Of a DNA stretch of 64,000 bases, positions 43,446 to 55,500 are shown piece by piece; positions within the stretch are counted from its first letter, which is position 1; every line of letters begins with the position of its first letter. The translations under genes and the position numbers were made by a program. This DNA is from Myrica gale (Eukaryota; Streptophyta; Magnoliopsida; Fagales; Myricaceae), in NCBI GenBank assembly GCA_963930655.1, contig OZ005603.1, positions 16,763,001 to 16,827,000 on the forward strand. The letters run 5' to 3'. Under the pieces are notes generated by a model. The model saw only the letters and a list, made by a program, of their open reading frames with translations, made no database searches and was not told the DNA's origin.

Positions 43446-45008
43446 TGTGAAAATATTCGCCAATAAGATATCTGAAAATTCTTTTAACCGTTTGTAAATG
43501 AGATTCCTTAGGACAAGATTGGAAACTAGCACATATGCATACACTTAAACATTATATTAGGTTTATTCAGTGAGGTAAAGAAAAGATCCAATCGTACCTC
43601 GATACCTCGTGTGTAATGTCTTTACCTTTTTCATCATTTTCCATTTTCGTTGATGGACCCAAATCTTTTGAGTAGGTCTCTTGTGTATTTGACATGGTTT
43701 ATGAAGATACCCTCATGATTTTGTTTAATCTGAATCCCGAGAAAGTAATTCAACTCTCCCACGAGGTTCATCTCGAATTCACCTTTCATGACTTTAGAAA
43801 ATTCTTCACAAGGAGACTCATTAGTAAAACCAAAAATGATATAATCAACATATATTTTAACGATAAGCAATTCATTTTCTCTTTTTCTTAGTAAAGGGAG
43901 TGGTATCGATCATACCTCGTAAAAATCCATTTTCAATAAGGAACTTAATCGTCCATACCATGCTTAAGGTGCTTGCTTCAAGCCATATAGTGCTTTTGCG
44001 AGCTTGAACACATGGTATGGTAGCTTTTCATCAACAAATTCAGGAGGTTGTTCTACACACACTTCCTAAAAAATATAACCTTTAAGAGATGACATTTCAC
44101 AACCATTTGAAATAATTTGAAATCATTCAAACATGCAAAGACACGCAACATGTGAAAAGATTCTAATCAAGCAACAGGTGCGAAGGTCTCATCAAAATCG
44201 ATTCCCTTTTCTTGATTATAACCTTGGGCTACCAACCTTGCCTTGTTCCTTACCACATCCCCAGATACATCCATTTTGTTTTGAAAATCTTATTGAGTAC
44301 CAATAATTGGATGATCTTGGAGTCTAGGAACTAGATGTCATACCATATCTTTGTCAAACTATTTTATTTCATCATCCATGGCATGAATCAAACTTTAATT
44401 ATCTTTTGTCCCAGAAATATTCTTTGGCTCAATTTGAGAATGTAAGGCAAAATTACTAGCTAGATTATAAGATGAGCGAGTTCTTACACCTTTCTCCACA
44501 TTATCAACGACTTGATCAATACGATGATTTCTGACAAACTTCCAGGCCTTTGGTAGATCGTTGTTGCTATGAGGTGTTTCTTTTTCAAGATCTTGTACAT
44601 CTTGCTCTTGTGAATGAGAAACTTTCTTTTCTTCCCTCGTAGCTAGTTTCTCAACATATTTTTCAAGATCTACAACTTTATTGTCATCTTTTCTCATAAA
44701 ATTGTTAGATTCATCAAATACCACATGAAAAGATTCTTCAACAACTAGAGAAATTTATTGAAAATACGATTGACTTTACTAGAAGTTGAATAACCAAGAA
44801 AGATACCTTCATTCTCTTTTGCATTGTGCTTACCCAAATTTTCCTTGTTGTTGAGCATAAGAAATTTGCATCCGAAACAAGGAAGTAGCAGCATTTTCAA
44901 CACCAATAATCCTTCTTTTATCGACATCACCAAATGTAATTGATCAGTTTTCTTTTGTGCTAAGAGATTTGAACCAACTCTTATCCCTCTATCATGTGCT
45001 TGGAGCAT
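43446..45008 (-). pseudogene. Copia integrase C-terminus and reverse transcriptase
   Basis: The minus-strand 44745-45008 frame has KHNAKENEGIFLGYSTSSK, the end of integrase. 44395-44724 is the integrase-RT linker (FVRNHRIDQVVDNVEKGVRT). Then, across stops, the RT reads [34 protein letters not shown] and DETFAPVA (about 44150-44340). Later, YVDYIIFGFTNESPCEEF at 43800-43855 has the YVDD box mutated to YVDY, and SVCICASFQSCPKESHLQTV near 43490-43545 closes the domain. Confidence 0.8.
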
Positions 45009-45106
45009 CCCCTATCACAAACCCAATGTTCCCTGACTTCGATTCACTTCAAGCACTCCTACAAAAAGAATCACGTATTGCCTTTTAGTACCCAAATATT
45101 TTTGGA

Positions 45107-45700
45107 TCATTTTGTGTTAGAATTAGTTTCTTTCATCATGTCCTTTTGAATCCAAACATATTTAATACCACTAGAAGATTTGTTTCTAGTCGGAAAAACA
45201 TTTGATATATGTCTAGATTTACAACAAAAATTACACAATGTAAATGATGGAGATGATTTTGTGATCATATAAGAGTAAGATTTTTTATCATTGAAAGAAT
45301 CATATCCAATTCCACTTTTGTTGAAGCAACACCTTTGAAAACTAAGAAGAATGTTAAGGTTTTTCTTTCCTTGAGTAAATCTTGCAAGATCATTTATAAG
45401 AGAGTCAACTTTCACTTTCAAGGTGTCATTTTCAACAATCAAAATACTTCGTTCACTTTGCAAAGGTTTTTCATTTTCTTTTGTGGTCCTTGCAAGATCA
45501 TCTCTAAGAGATATGACTTGATTTTTCAAAGTATCATTCTCTTTTGCAATACTTTCAAAATTCTTTTTGATAGAACAATATTTTGAAAATATTCTTCTTA
45601 GTTCAACGTATTGTTTATCAAATGCAACTTGCAATTCATCAAATGAGAAGGAATGAATTAAAGAGTCTTGTACCTCATCTTCATCTTCTTTTTCCATCAA
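45107..45700 (-). pseudogene. Copia gag C-terminal region with coiled coil
   Basis: A 197-codon minus-strand frame contains heptad-like repeats (NDTLKNQVISLRDDLART and NDTLKVKVDSLINDLARF) typical of SIRE-like Gag. A knuckle-like CNFCCKSRHISNVF follows, in which the last Cys is lost. Confidence 0.75.
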
Positions 45701-45718
45701 GCATAGGTTTGCAACTTC

Positions 45719-46464
45719 TTAATCGCTAGAGCATGAGGCTTTAAAGGAAATGCCTCTTTTTCCTTTTCCTTCATTCTCGTCTCTCTTTACTTGAATCATC
45801 TCATCTACCATGAGAGATCTCATGAGCTCATCCAAAAAAAGCTTTGTCAAGTCTTTGGCTTCTTGAATGGTGGTAAGCTTGGGTTCCCAAGCTTTCGGTA
45901 AACATCTAAGAATCTTTCTCACCATTTCAACATTAGTATATTCTTTACCAAGAGATTTAAGTTCATTTATAATATCGGTGAAGCGACTAAGCATGAGTGA
46001 AATAGATTCATCGAATTCCATCTTAAAAAACTCATAACTATTAACAAGCATGCTAATCTTGTTTTCCTTGACTTGATTCGTAACTTCATGGGCTACTTGA
46101 AGTTTATCCCAAATTTGTTTCGCGGTATCACAACCAGAAACATGATTAAATTCATTTGAATCAAGTGCACAATATAACACATTTATAGCTCTTGAATTTA
46201 AACACATAAGTCTAATATCAACATCATCCCATTCATTTTCATCTTTCAATTTGTCTTCCATGTCTCTAGGAAATTTTGGACCATTTGAGATAACTCTCCA
46301 CAGTTCATAGTTTTCATATGTGGCCTATAAATACACATATCATTTAGATCACTTGAGAAATATTTCAAACGTTCATATTCTATATTTCTCATATCATTCA
46401 CACAAAATACACTTTCATATCCTTGTCTTTGTCTGAATAAAGAGATATAGCTTCCCATTTTCAT
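45719..46464 (-). pseudogene. Copia gag, N-terminal and UBN2 part
   Basis: Two overlapping minus-strand frames (46246-46464 and 45719-46261) cover the start MKMGSYISLFRQRQGYES and a UBN2-like block with DSNEFNHVSGCDTAKQIWDK, LQVAHEVTNQVKENKISMLV and MVRKILRCLPKAWEPKLTTI. The frame shift at about 46250 and the stop near 45719 break it. Confidence 0.8.
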
Positions 46465-46990
46465 ATCTACTCTAGCAAGAGAGTTTTTTTTTCTTCAGTT
46501 TACTTTATCAAGTGTTTCCTTTTGTGAGGTTGTTCACTAAAGAAGAAGCTTAGAGAGGGTATATCTCAAAGCTTGGTTAGGTTGTGAGTGGTGAGCTCGA
46601 AAAACCACTTGGGTGAGTTTGACTGTTGAGCCCGAGAAAACCCTTGTACGGTTCTATAGCAATCGGAAGCTAAAATGTATGCTATTTGAAGATAGTGGAA
46701 AACCTTAAGGCTAGGTGAAGGAACTTGAGAGGTAGATGTAGGCGGGTTTGCCGAACCACCTAAAAATCACGTGTTTGCTTCTCTATCCCTACTCTTTACT
46801 TTTAGCACGTATTTACACTTGTTACTTATTATATATTTGCGCTAAATTAGTAGTTAGTTTGCAAACACGTCTTTGGGGGATAAAGCGAAAAGTTTGGAAA
46901 ACCAATTCATCCCCCCTCTTGGGTTGCCTTAATCCTAGAATTCACAGAGATTTCACAAAAACAATCTCATTATCTCGGGGGTCAATTGTG
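46465..46990 (-). repeat. LTR/leader-like region of the copia remnant
   Basis: It lies 5' of the minus-strand gag. The stretch read on the minus strand as AACCCAAGAGGGGGGATGAA near 46910 is of a type common in SIRE-like plant copia LTRs, and 46550-46680 (GGTTAGGTTGTGAGTGGTGA) is likewise LTR-like. I could not find a clean LTR end or primer site, so orientation and limits are uncertain. Confidence 0.4.
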
Positions 46991-48258
46991 ATATGTTAAT
47001 GGACATGATCACAACTTGTAGAAGCCCATAAATTCAGAATACAGAATATAAGGGAGTTGATGAAAAAGAGTTTTTCATGATGATCCTACGGCCAAGATTT
47101 AAGGTCCCTAAAGATCCTACGCATGAGCACATTTGAGTTTTGAGTAAGCCATTATGAATAGCTCGAAATTTCATTTAAGAGATGAAATTCATTTTTCACG
47201 GTGAGACTCTCTCTAGAAACTCTCTCTAAATCTCTCTCTAGATCTGTGTACGTAGATCTCAAGGAGGCAGAACGCTTAAGCTGCTTTGATTAAATGATCA
47301 TTTATGTTGCAATTTCGCGCTCTAACAATGATTTATAGGGCTTCTACTCCCCTTTCGATCGCCTTATTGTTATTGGGTTACCTTCAAGCCATTAGGATTT
47401 TCTTTGGTTTGCTGGTAATCTCATGAATACTTTCATGGCATATTCTATGTGACGTATGACGTGCATGTGATGTGTGCTTGACCTGATATGGCTAAAAACT
47501 AGCGCAAATACTCCTTTCTCTGTGTTTGCTATATTACTATATGGGTGGTGGTGTAGCTTCTGTTGTAGCACAAAAAAATTTTTTTTTGCATTCATTGTTG
47601 CTGATTTTATTACAGTTTACCTGGTTAAATAATTTTTTTTGCTGCCTTATGGTTCTTTCAAGTTATTCAATCCATTGGAAGTTCTAAGTGGAGATTTATA
47701 ACTGAAACCACTTGTCGATTTATCCAATTAAAATAAGTTGCTTCAAGTGATTCAACCCTGTTAAAGAAAAATGTCCAAGAAGGAAAGAAATTTTGATGCA
47801 AATTTGTTCAGAATACAATGGAGCCTTAATTCTTATGATCCACTTGTTTAACTGTGTCGCACAAATAAACGAAGATGAACACAAATCTCTTGATGAACAC
47901 GCGTGTTTGTGCCAACATAGCCTCTATGTATTGCACTATAGCAAATACAAGTAAAATGTTTCCACTAATAAGTGCCTTCCCACATTGTGAGATTTCCCAT
48001 GTGGGACATTTTCATAAATGCTTAATCCCAAAATACTAGATATTATATTATTTACTTTTAAAAAACTTTAAAAATCCCCCACCGTTTTCAAAATACCAGA
48101 ATAACAACTCTTATGTCATAAATAAAAATGTTTTGTGGACTTGAACCCTTTTACATAGTGAAAGTACGTCAAAGCTGACCAGAAAAGTATGGTAGACAAG
48201 TTTAGAACCATCAATTCTATTCAAGCAGTCGGATTTGCCTCACACATAATAATTAATC
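46991..48258. other. No gene seen; flank of the young Tekay-like element
   Basis: Sequence between the copia remnant and the young element. It contains a CTCTCTCTAGAAACTCTCTCTAAA-like microsatellite near 47205-47245. No supportable open frame or repeat boundary was found. Confidence 0.55.
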
Positions 48259-48667
48259 TGTGAGACCCCGATTTTCCCCTACGTAATTGCTTATGTATTA
48301 TTTTATTTTTCCAATGTAATAGTTTTTATTTCTTAATGGGGCTATGTTTTGGCCAATGTATGGCCTAATTTTTATGTTATGGTATTTCGATTTAAATGGG
48401 ATTTTATCTCATAAAATCTCTTTAAATAATTAATATGCCATTTTATGCAAGTAAGTTCCTCTTTTACAAATTAATATTTTTACCTACTATGATTCATGGG
48501 CCATATAATTCGAATTTTTGCTTTAATAATTTCCTTGTATAAGCCGAAATTATTAATAGATTAAATAATGAAATTCTTTTGAATACATGGATTAAATATT
48601 GTATGTGACATGTAATATTATGATGTGTTCTATATTATTAATAGAATTTCCATATGAATATTCAAAT

Positions 48668-48909
48668 GATAAGCTATGTAGTTATGTGATAAGTTTAGAA
48701 ATGATTTAATTGATAAGCACACTTGCTTATCATAGTGATAAGCAAGCATGATAAGCTAGGAAACCTTTAGAGTGATAAGGCCTTGTGATTATTGTAGAGA
48801 TAGGCTAAGGTCATTATCACATGATAAGAGAACATGCTTATGAGATGATAAGCTATTGGAATGGATAGATAAGTAAGAGAGCTTATAAAGAGATAAGTTA
48901 GGTGATAAG
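48668..48909 (+). promoter_or_regulatory. Cluster of GATAAG (I-box-like) motifs in the LTR
   Basis: GATAAG occurs at 48668, 48688, 48712, 48737, 48750, 48774, 48823, 48847, 48868, 48892 and 48904, with the reverse complement CTTATC at 48726. GATAAG is the core of plant I-boxes and of GATA-factor sites. The same cluster is in the 3' LTR about 9806 bases further on, with one copy mutated to GATTAG. Regulatory function is inferred from density only. Confidence 0.5.
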
Positions 48910-51060
48910 TGAAAACCAAGTTGAAAGTTAGTTGCCATTCAATGTGGGAGTAACTAGGTTGGTTGAAAATCAACCAAACTAAGTAAAATACAAGGCATTT
49001 ACGTGAAAGGCTTTAGGGTGAATTTGAAAAGCCATAAAGTAAGGCCATGTGAAGTGTAAGGAGGTGTAAGAAGGTGTAAGAAGTGTAAGAGTGATGAGAC
49101 AACTCATGGAAGTGAAAAGAGAAGAGAAAAAGTGAGAAAGGGGAGTGAATGTCGATGGAAATGAATGGGAAGAGAGAGAGAAGGATTTCAAAATGCAAGA
49201 CAAGCTTTTGGAGACAATTGATGTGAGAGAAAAAGGTGAAAAGAAATAAGAAAGAGAGAGAAGACAAAGGGCCTTAGCTTGGTCGGCCAACCCCTCCATT
49301 CATCCCCCCTCCCTCTTTCAAATTCTCTCATGACCATTCTCTCTCTCAACCCTATGTCATAGCCTTAGGGTTGCATGGGGAGACTCAAACTCACACAAAC
49401 CCTTTGCAAATGCCATGACCGAATCCCTCATTCACTCAACTCTCTCCCATTCTAAGCCTTGGCCGAATCTTACAAGCTTACACAACTCTCTCCCTTTTGC
49501 TTCCCTTAGCCGAATCTCTCATGCAATGTTCAAGGTTTGCTCTATTTCATCTTGCCTCTAAACCACTTCCATCTAGCTTGCCAAAACCCATTCCAAAAGC
49601 CAAGTAAATCTCTCTTGTTGTAGACAAAAGTCCTACCTTGAAAACCCTAGTCATTTGACACCATTATTCTTCAAATTTACCATGTCCTCTTCACCACCAT
49701 AGAGCTTCTTTTAAACCAAGCTTGGTCATTTCTAAGGAGGGTGGACCAAATCTTTGAAGGAGGAAAAGGATAGGAAGAGTTGGTAAAGAGTAAAGGTAAG
49801 ATTAGTTCATTGATGTTCTTGCCTTAAGCATCACAAGTACTAACCATAGATGTTTTATTTTCTAGGTGCTCAAGCTTGGACAAACAACAAGGTAAGACTA
49901 AAATGATTTTTGTTGGGTTAGCATGAGTGGCCGAATGGCCTATGTGTAAGATTTTGGAGTTGTATTTTGATAGATGCCTTGATGTTGTTAGATCTTGGAT
50001 GCTTAGGAACCCTAGGTTGTTTACATGTTAGATCTAACCATGGAAGCCCTAGATCTAAGGTTGTATGTGAAGAAAAATGTAAATGGAGAACAATGTAGGC
50101 TAAAGGAAGTTAGATCTAAGTTTTGATATGTTGGGTGATGAAAAAATGATATCTTTGTTTAGATCTATGGATATTAGTGTGAATAAAGAGTAGACCTATT
50201 GTTGATGGAATTGTTTGATAAAAAGATTAAGTGTATGCATGCTAGTTAGGTCACAAATGCAAAGGATGTGCATGATATGATTTTTAGCATGAAAAAGGGT
50301 ACATTTTGGGTAAGGCCGAAAATAAGCTATGTGGATTTTCATGTATAGTTTTGAATATGTGTAGATTTGGACATTGGCCTTTAACATGTGCAAGATTTAT
50401 GACCTTAAATGCATAGTAGATGATTATGTTAAGTATTGGAAGCATGCATGTTGAAGGAAATAAAGGAAAACTAATCATTGGGTAAAAACATGTGTTGGCC
50501 GAATGCCATGAGTATAGTGTATGGTATTGGTGTTTTGATTTGTAGATATTAGGTTGTGAAATTTGTTGATTGGAGGATGGGATCACCCTTGGAGAAAAAG
50601 TTGTGATTTATTTGGTGCATAAATGGTAGTGGCCGAAAGTTGCAAGAAAAGTTAACCCTAAGTGCAATTCATGATTTATGTATTTTTATTGTTGTGTTGG
50701 ATAAGAAAATTAGAGTTAGGCTAGTTGGAATAAAATTTGTAGAGCCATGATCTTTATTAAATATTATTGAAACCCTAGTTAAGTTTTACTCTGGTTTTAT
50801 TTGAGGTTTAAAGTCTAAGTTAAGATTTAATCATGAATAAATTATTAATAGTTAGATATAAGGTTTAATGTAGTACGTGTAATAAAAAGAGATTTAGGTT
50901 TAAATCTAAACCTATGAGTATTATTTAACCCTAATCGAGACACGTACATGGATAAATATATTTTTATTTCAATAAAAATATTAATGATTTAATAAGCTAA
51001 GTTTTGAATATTTAAGGAAAAGAATAAAATAATTATTTTGTAATTAAATGAATTTCAGTA

Positions 51061-51065
<5 letters not shown>

Positions 51066-51092
<27 letters not shown>
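51066..51092. repeat. TA microsatellite in the 5' LTR
   Basis: A TA run that is longer in the 3' LTR (60872-60909, followed by GATAGATATA). It accounts for most of the length difference between the LTRs. Confidence 0.9.
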
Positions 51093-51285
51093 CTTAGATT
51101 GATGACTGATTTCAAAAGAAATGATTTCATAATTCTTAAAGTCTAAAAGAATATTTGAATCGCTTGTAGGCGATCCACGTGTCTGTATACACGAACAAGA
51201 AGAGCAAGAGTAAGTGGAATTGTAAGTGGATACTGTAAGTGTACAGTAAGTATTCTTTTCAAAACTGGAATGACACACTGCATCG

Positions 51286-51423
51286 TTTCATGAACAAGTA
51301 TGGATTTTAAGAAAGCATGACATGATATGAATTTCATGAATAAGCATGAATTTTAAGAAAGCATGACATGACATGAATTTCATGAACAAGCATGAATTTT
51401 AAGCAAGCATGACATGACATGTG
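51286..51423 (+). repeat. Three 46-bp tandem repeats in the 5' LTR
   Basis: Units start TTTCATGAA at 51286, 51332 and 51378 and each contains AAGCATGACATGA. The units differ at few positions. The same array is in the 3' LTR at about 61114-61251. Confidence 0.88.
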
Positions 51424-52381
51424 CATTGCATGAATTTTTCAAGAAGAAAATTATGCAATGATTTTTATGGAAAGAATATGAGAAGTTTTATGAAACGATA
51501 AGTTAAGATTAAGGGCACCGGTCGGTACCGTACCATCAAGTTGGACTCCCATACCGAAGGACATTTATGAGAAGGATGGGTGAATCCAAGAGGCTGTGCA
51601 AGCCACACTGAAGGACAGTGAGAAGGTGTGGTGCCTCCAAGGGTCGTGTCTAGCCATCAGGCCCGGGGCCACTTCAAGGGCTAGCTCGACCAGATGTAAG
51701 GTCTCTAAGGGAATTCGGGGACGGTTCCGAAGGGAACGCACAACCCTGACTTCAGGGGTCAAATGGAGCGAGCCCACAAGTAAAAGACATGAAATAATTA
51801 TGATAAGGCCAACAAGGGCACAAGTACGAATGAATGATTTTTTTTAAGGGCCAAGGGCCAGTTTTACAAGCAAGTATGAAAGAAAGTGGTTTTCAAGGGC
51901 CTGGGGCCGAAAACACTAAGCAAGAGCATATGCATAATTCATGAGCACGCATATGCATCAGTTATCAAGTTTTCTTTCTTTCATGATTAAGCAAGCATGA
52001 GTCAAGAGCATGATTTAAGTTTTACGTTTTTCCCTTTCTGAGTCTTTTTGACTCACGTTTTTAAAACTGTGTCATTCCAGATGTATCAGGTGAAGAGAGT
52101 CAGGAGGACTACCTGACCTAGATGCCCAAGATGTTAAGCTTCGCATTTTGTTGATAGTGACATGTGTGTCACTAATTGGGTTCTAATATGTTTTAAATAT
52201 TTGTTTTGTATGAATTTAATGAGAACCCTGATTATGTAAGTATTTGCTCAAACCCCTCGCGATCCTGTACGTTTCCGCCGTAATCAAGTAAGAAAATAAG
52301 TAAGAACGCTGGAGCCATCCGGGGGATAGCTCGCGGCTGTCACGGTCCCTGCGGGATGCCGTTCGGGGCGTGACAGTTAAG

Positions 52382-52393
52382 TTGGTATCAGAG
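52382..52393 (+). other. Primer-binding site, tRNA-Met
   Basis: TTGGTATCAGAG, six bases after the 5' LTR end, complementary to the 3' end of initiator tRNA-Met as is usual for chromoviruses. Confidence 0.92.
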
Positions 52394-52433
52394 GATCGGA
52401 GGGTAGAGTCGTAGAACATAGGGAACGAAGTAG

Positions 52434-52449
52434 AACCCTAAACCCTAAA
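52434..52449 (+). promoter_or_regulatory. Tandem telo-box in the element leader
   Basis: AACCCTAAACCCTAAA, two adjacent plant telomere-type units, 85 bases before the gag ATG. Telo-boxes are bound by Myb-like and other factors in plant promoters. A role here is inference. Confidence 0.5.
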
Positions 52450-52537
52450 GCATGAGATAGCACGTTTAGGGTTAAGTATGATGAGAATTTATGAGGTTGA
52501 GGTTGTTCTAAGCTGAACGATAACGTTGAAGTGCAGG

Positions 52538-55500
52538 ATGGCACCTAGGAGGCCAACAAGAAATCAAGAGTCTGAGGCTCCCGGAGTTACTACCGAGGAT
52601 GTGTTAAGGCACATGGCTCAGCTAGTTGCCAAGCACGTGCAGCCGGGTGCCCATGCTGAAGGGGCCGAGGACGCCCTGAGGGGTGTACGTTCGATCAGTT
52701 TAACCGCCAGCACCCGCCAGCGTACAACGGCAGGGGAGATGCCATACTAGCAGAAAATTGGCTGGTGGAGATGAAAGAGCTACTTGAGGTCTTGGGGTGT
52801 ACCGAGGCCCAAAAGTTAAGTTATGCTACCTTCAAGCTGCAAGGGGATGCCAAAAGGTGGTGGCAGTCCGAGAAGGTGTTGCTGGAACAGGAGCTGGGAG
52901 AGCAGCCCATAACCTGGGAGAGGTTCCAGCAAGAATTTTTAGATCGTTATTTCCCACGGACGACCCGGGAAGCGAAGGCAAGGGAATTCGCTACCCTAAC
53001 CCAAGGAGCCATGACGGTGGAGCAATACGCAGGCCGATTCATGGAGCTGGTGCGGTTTGCCCCGTACTTGGTGCCCGATGAGGAAAGGAAGGCCCGAAAG
53101 TTTGAGGAAGGGTTACACCCACGGGTCTATGACAGGGTGTATAGTCACAACCTTAAAACCCTGGCAGAAGTAATTGAACGGGCAGTGATAGTGGAGAGAG
53201 GACTGCAGAGGATAGCAGTCTATCATGACCAGCAAAAAAGGAAGGCTCCTTCCAACCCAACCATTCCGCAGATGCCCTGGAAGAAAAGTAGGCCAGAGCC
53301 GTCACAGAGGCAGCCTCAGAGGTCGAACCAGAGGCCGAACCCGAGGCCAAACCAGAGGCCTGGTGGAGCTCAGAATGCCGGAGGAAATCAGTTTCCTCTG
53401 TGCAACAAGTGCAACAAGAGACACCCTGGGGAGTGCAGGCAGGGCTTATGTTTCAAATGTGGGAAGCCTGGTCACTTCGCCAGAGACTGTAGGAGTGCAG
53501 GCAACTCAAACCAAGCACCCCGACCCACGCAGCAGGACAATGCAAGAAGGCAGGGAGGCCCAACACAGGCGAGGTTATATGCAATGACTCCGGAGGACGC
53601 GGAGAACCAGAACCGAGTGGTGGCAGGTAAGTTGCCTTTGCCCCAGGGGGAAGCCCTAGTTCTGTTTGATTCAGGGGCCACGCATTCATTCATTGCATCA
53701 GCATATTGCAAGACACATGCCTTAAATAGTGAGTTGTTGGATTGTGGTGTCCTTGTGTCAACGCCTGCTGGGGGAAGAGTCGAGTGTAGCCGGATGGTGA
53801 AGGACTATCCGATAGTAGTAGAAGGGCAAGTCATGTTGGCTGATTTGATAGTTATGGAGATGGGAGGATTTGATGTCATCCTAGGTATGGATTGGTTGTC
53901 GAAGCATGGTGCCAATATTCGGTGCTATGAGAAGAAGGTCTTGTTCCAAAAGGAGGGGAGACCGGATTGTTGTTTTACCGGTATGAGGAAGATGGAGCGA
54001 AGGCCAGCAATTGTCTCGGCCCTGCAAGCTAAGAGATTGTTGCAAGGAGGGCACGAGGGAATTCTAGTATGGGCAAGTGATACGCGAAGCGATACGCAGA
54101 ACGAGGTCCCTGCATTTGACCAAACCCCAATAGTGACTGAGTTTCCGGATGTATTCCCGGAAGACCTACCGGGGTTACCGCCGGATAGGGAAGTGGAGTT
54201 CGGAATTGAATTGGAAGCTGGGACGGTCCCAATTTCCAAGGTGCCGTATCGAATGGCTCCGGCAGAGCTAAAGGAGCTGAAGGTCCAGTTGGAAGATCTC
54301 TTGGAGAAGGGATTTATAAGGCCGAGTGTGTCGCCTTGGGGAGCACCGATCCTGTTTGTGAAAAAGAAGGACGGAAGCCTCCGGATGTGTATTGATTATA
54401 GGGAGTTGAATAAGGTGACTGTGAAGAATAGGTACCCGCTACCTCGCATTGACGACTTGTTCGATCAATTGCAGGGGGCACAAATATTTTCAAGAATTGA
54501 TTTGAGGTCGGGTTACCACCAGTTGAAGGTTAAGGAGGGAGATATATCAAAGACGGCCTTTCGAACCCGATATGGTCACTATGAATTTTTGGTGATGCCG
54601 TTTGGGTTAACTAATGCCCCGGCCGCATTTATGGACTTGATGAACCGAGTGTTCAGGGAGTTCCTGGATAAATTTGTGGTGGTGTTCATAGACGATATTT
54701 TGATTTATTCTCGGAACCAGGAGGAGCATGAGGAGCATCTTAGGATTGTTTTGCAGATCCTAAGGGAGAAGAAGCTATATGCTAAATTCTCCAAGTGCGA
54801 GTTTTGGTTGCAGCAAGTCCGATTTTTAGGGCATGTAGTGTCGGGAGAAGGAATTGCTGTAGATCCCGGAAAGGTTGATGCGGTTTTCAAATGGCCTAGA
54901 CCTACAAATGTTAAGGAGATAAGAAGTTTCCTGGGATTAGCAGGGTATTACCGGAGGTTTATCAAGGAATTTTCAAAGATAGCTATGCCAATGACCTCGT
55001 TGACCAAGAAGAACGTTAAGTTCGATTGGACAGACAAGTGTGAGCAAAGTTTCCAGACGCTAAAAGCTCATCTGGTTACTGCCCCGGTGTTAGCATTACC
55101 TTCGGAACATGGGGAGTATGAGATCTATACAGACGCCTCAAAGCAAGGTCTTGGGTGTGTGTTAATGCAAGATAAGAGGGTTATAGCCTATGCATCGAGG
55201 CAACTGAGGCCCCACGAGGTGAATTACCCCACTCACGACTTGGAGTTGGCTGCAGTCGTGCATGCTCTGAAAATATGGAGGCATTATCTCTATGGGGTTA
55301 AGTGCGAGATATTTACGGACCATAAAAGCCTCAAGTACTTTAACACTCAGAAGGAGCTGAATATGAGGCAACGACGCTGGTTGGAGCTGATCAAGGACTA
55401 TGATTGCACCATTAGCTACCATCCTGGGAAAGCTAACGTGGTGGCTGATGTTTTAAGCCGGAAGTCGGCTGAAACAAGTGCCGTAGAGGTAGTGGCTAAG

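Larger units (their letters stand above)
43446..46464 (-). mobile_element. Ty1/copia (SIRE-like) remnant, minus strand, internally deleted
   Basis: Read right to left: Gag with a UBN2-type domain, coiled-coil gag tail with a degenerate knuckle, a small C-terminal piece of integrase, the linker and RT, stopping at the RT/RNase H boundary. Protease, most of integrase and nearly all of RNase H are missing. The junction with the plus-strand gypsy copy lies near 43446. Confidence 0.83.
48259..52375 (+). repeat. 5' LTR of the young Tekay-like element (4117 bp)
   Basis: It is delimited by TG...CA ends and identical over long stretches to 58065-62203. It contains a GATAAG cluster (48668-48909), a CT/GA-rich segment (about 49050-49560), a TA microsatellite (51066-51092), three 46-bp tandem repeats (51286-51423) and a block conserved with an older LTR (51500-51770). 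Minus-strand open frames in it are repeated in the other LTR because the DNA is the same; I do not call them genes. Confidence 0.96.

Noticed and set aside
43278-43544. Minus-strand frame containing LLANIFTKPL, resembling the ADIFTKPL end of copia RNase H
   Set aside because: Another minus-strand frame of the same bases reads SVCICASFQSCPKESHLQTV and KRIFRYLIG, the expected next segment after the copia RT, so the FTKPL match is a coincidence.
49013-49299. Minus-strand open frames in the 5' LTR, repeated exactly in the 3' LTR at 58819-59105
   Set aside because: Repeated only because the LTRs are duplicates. The frames are Ser/Phe/Leu-rich translations of a purine-rich strand with no domain.
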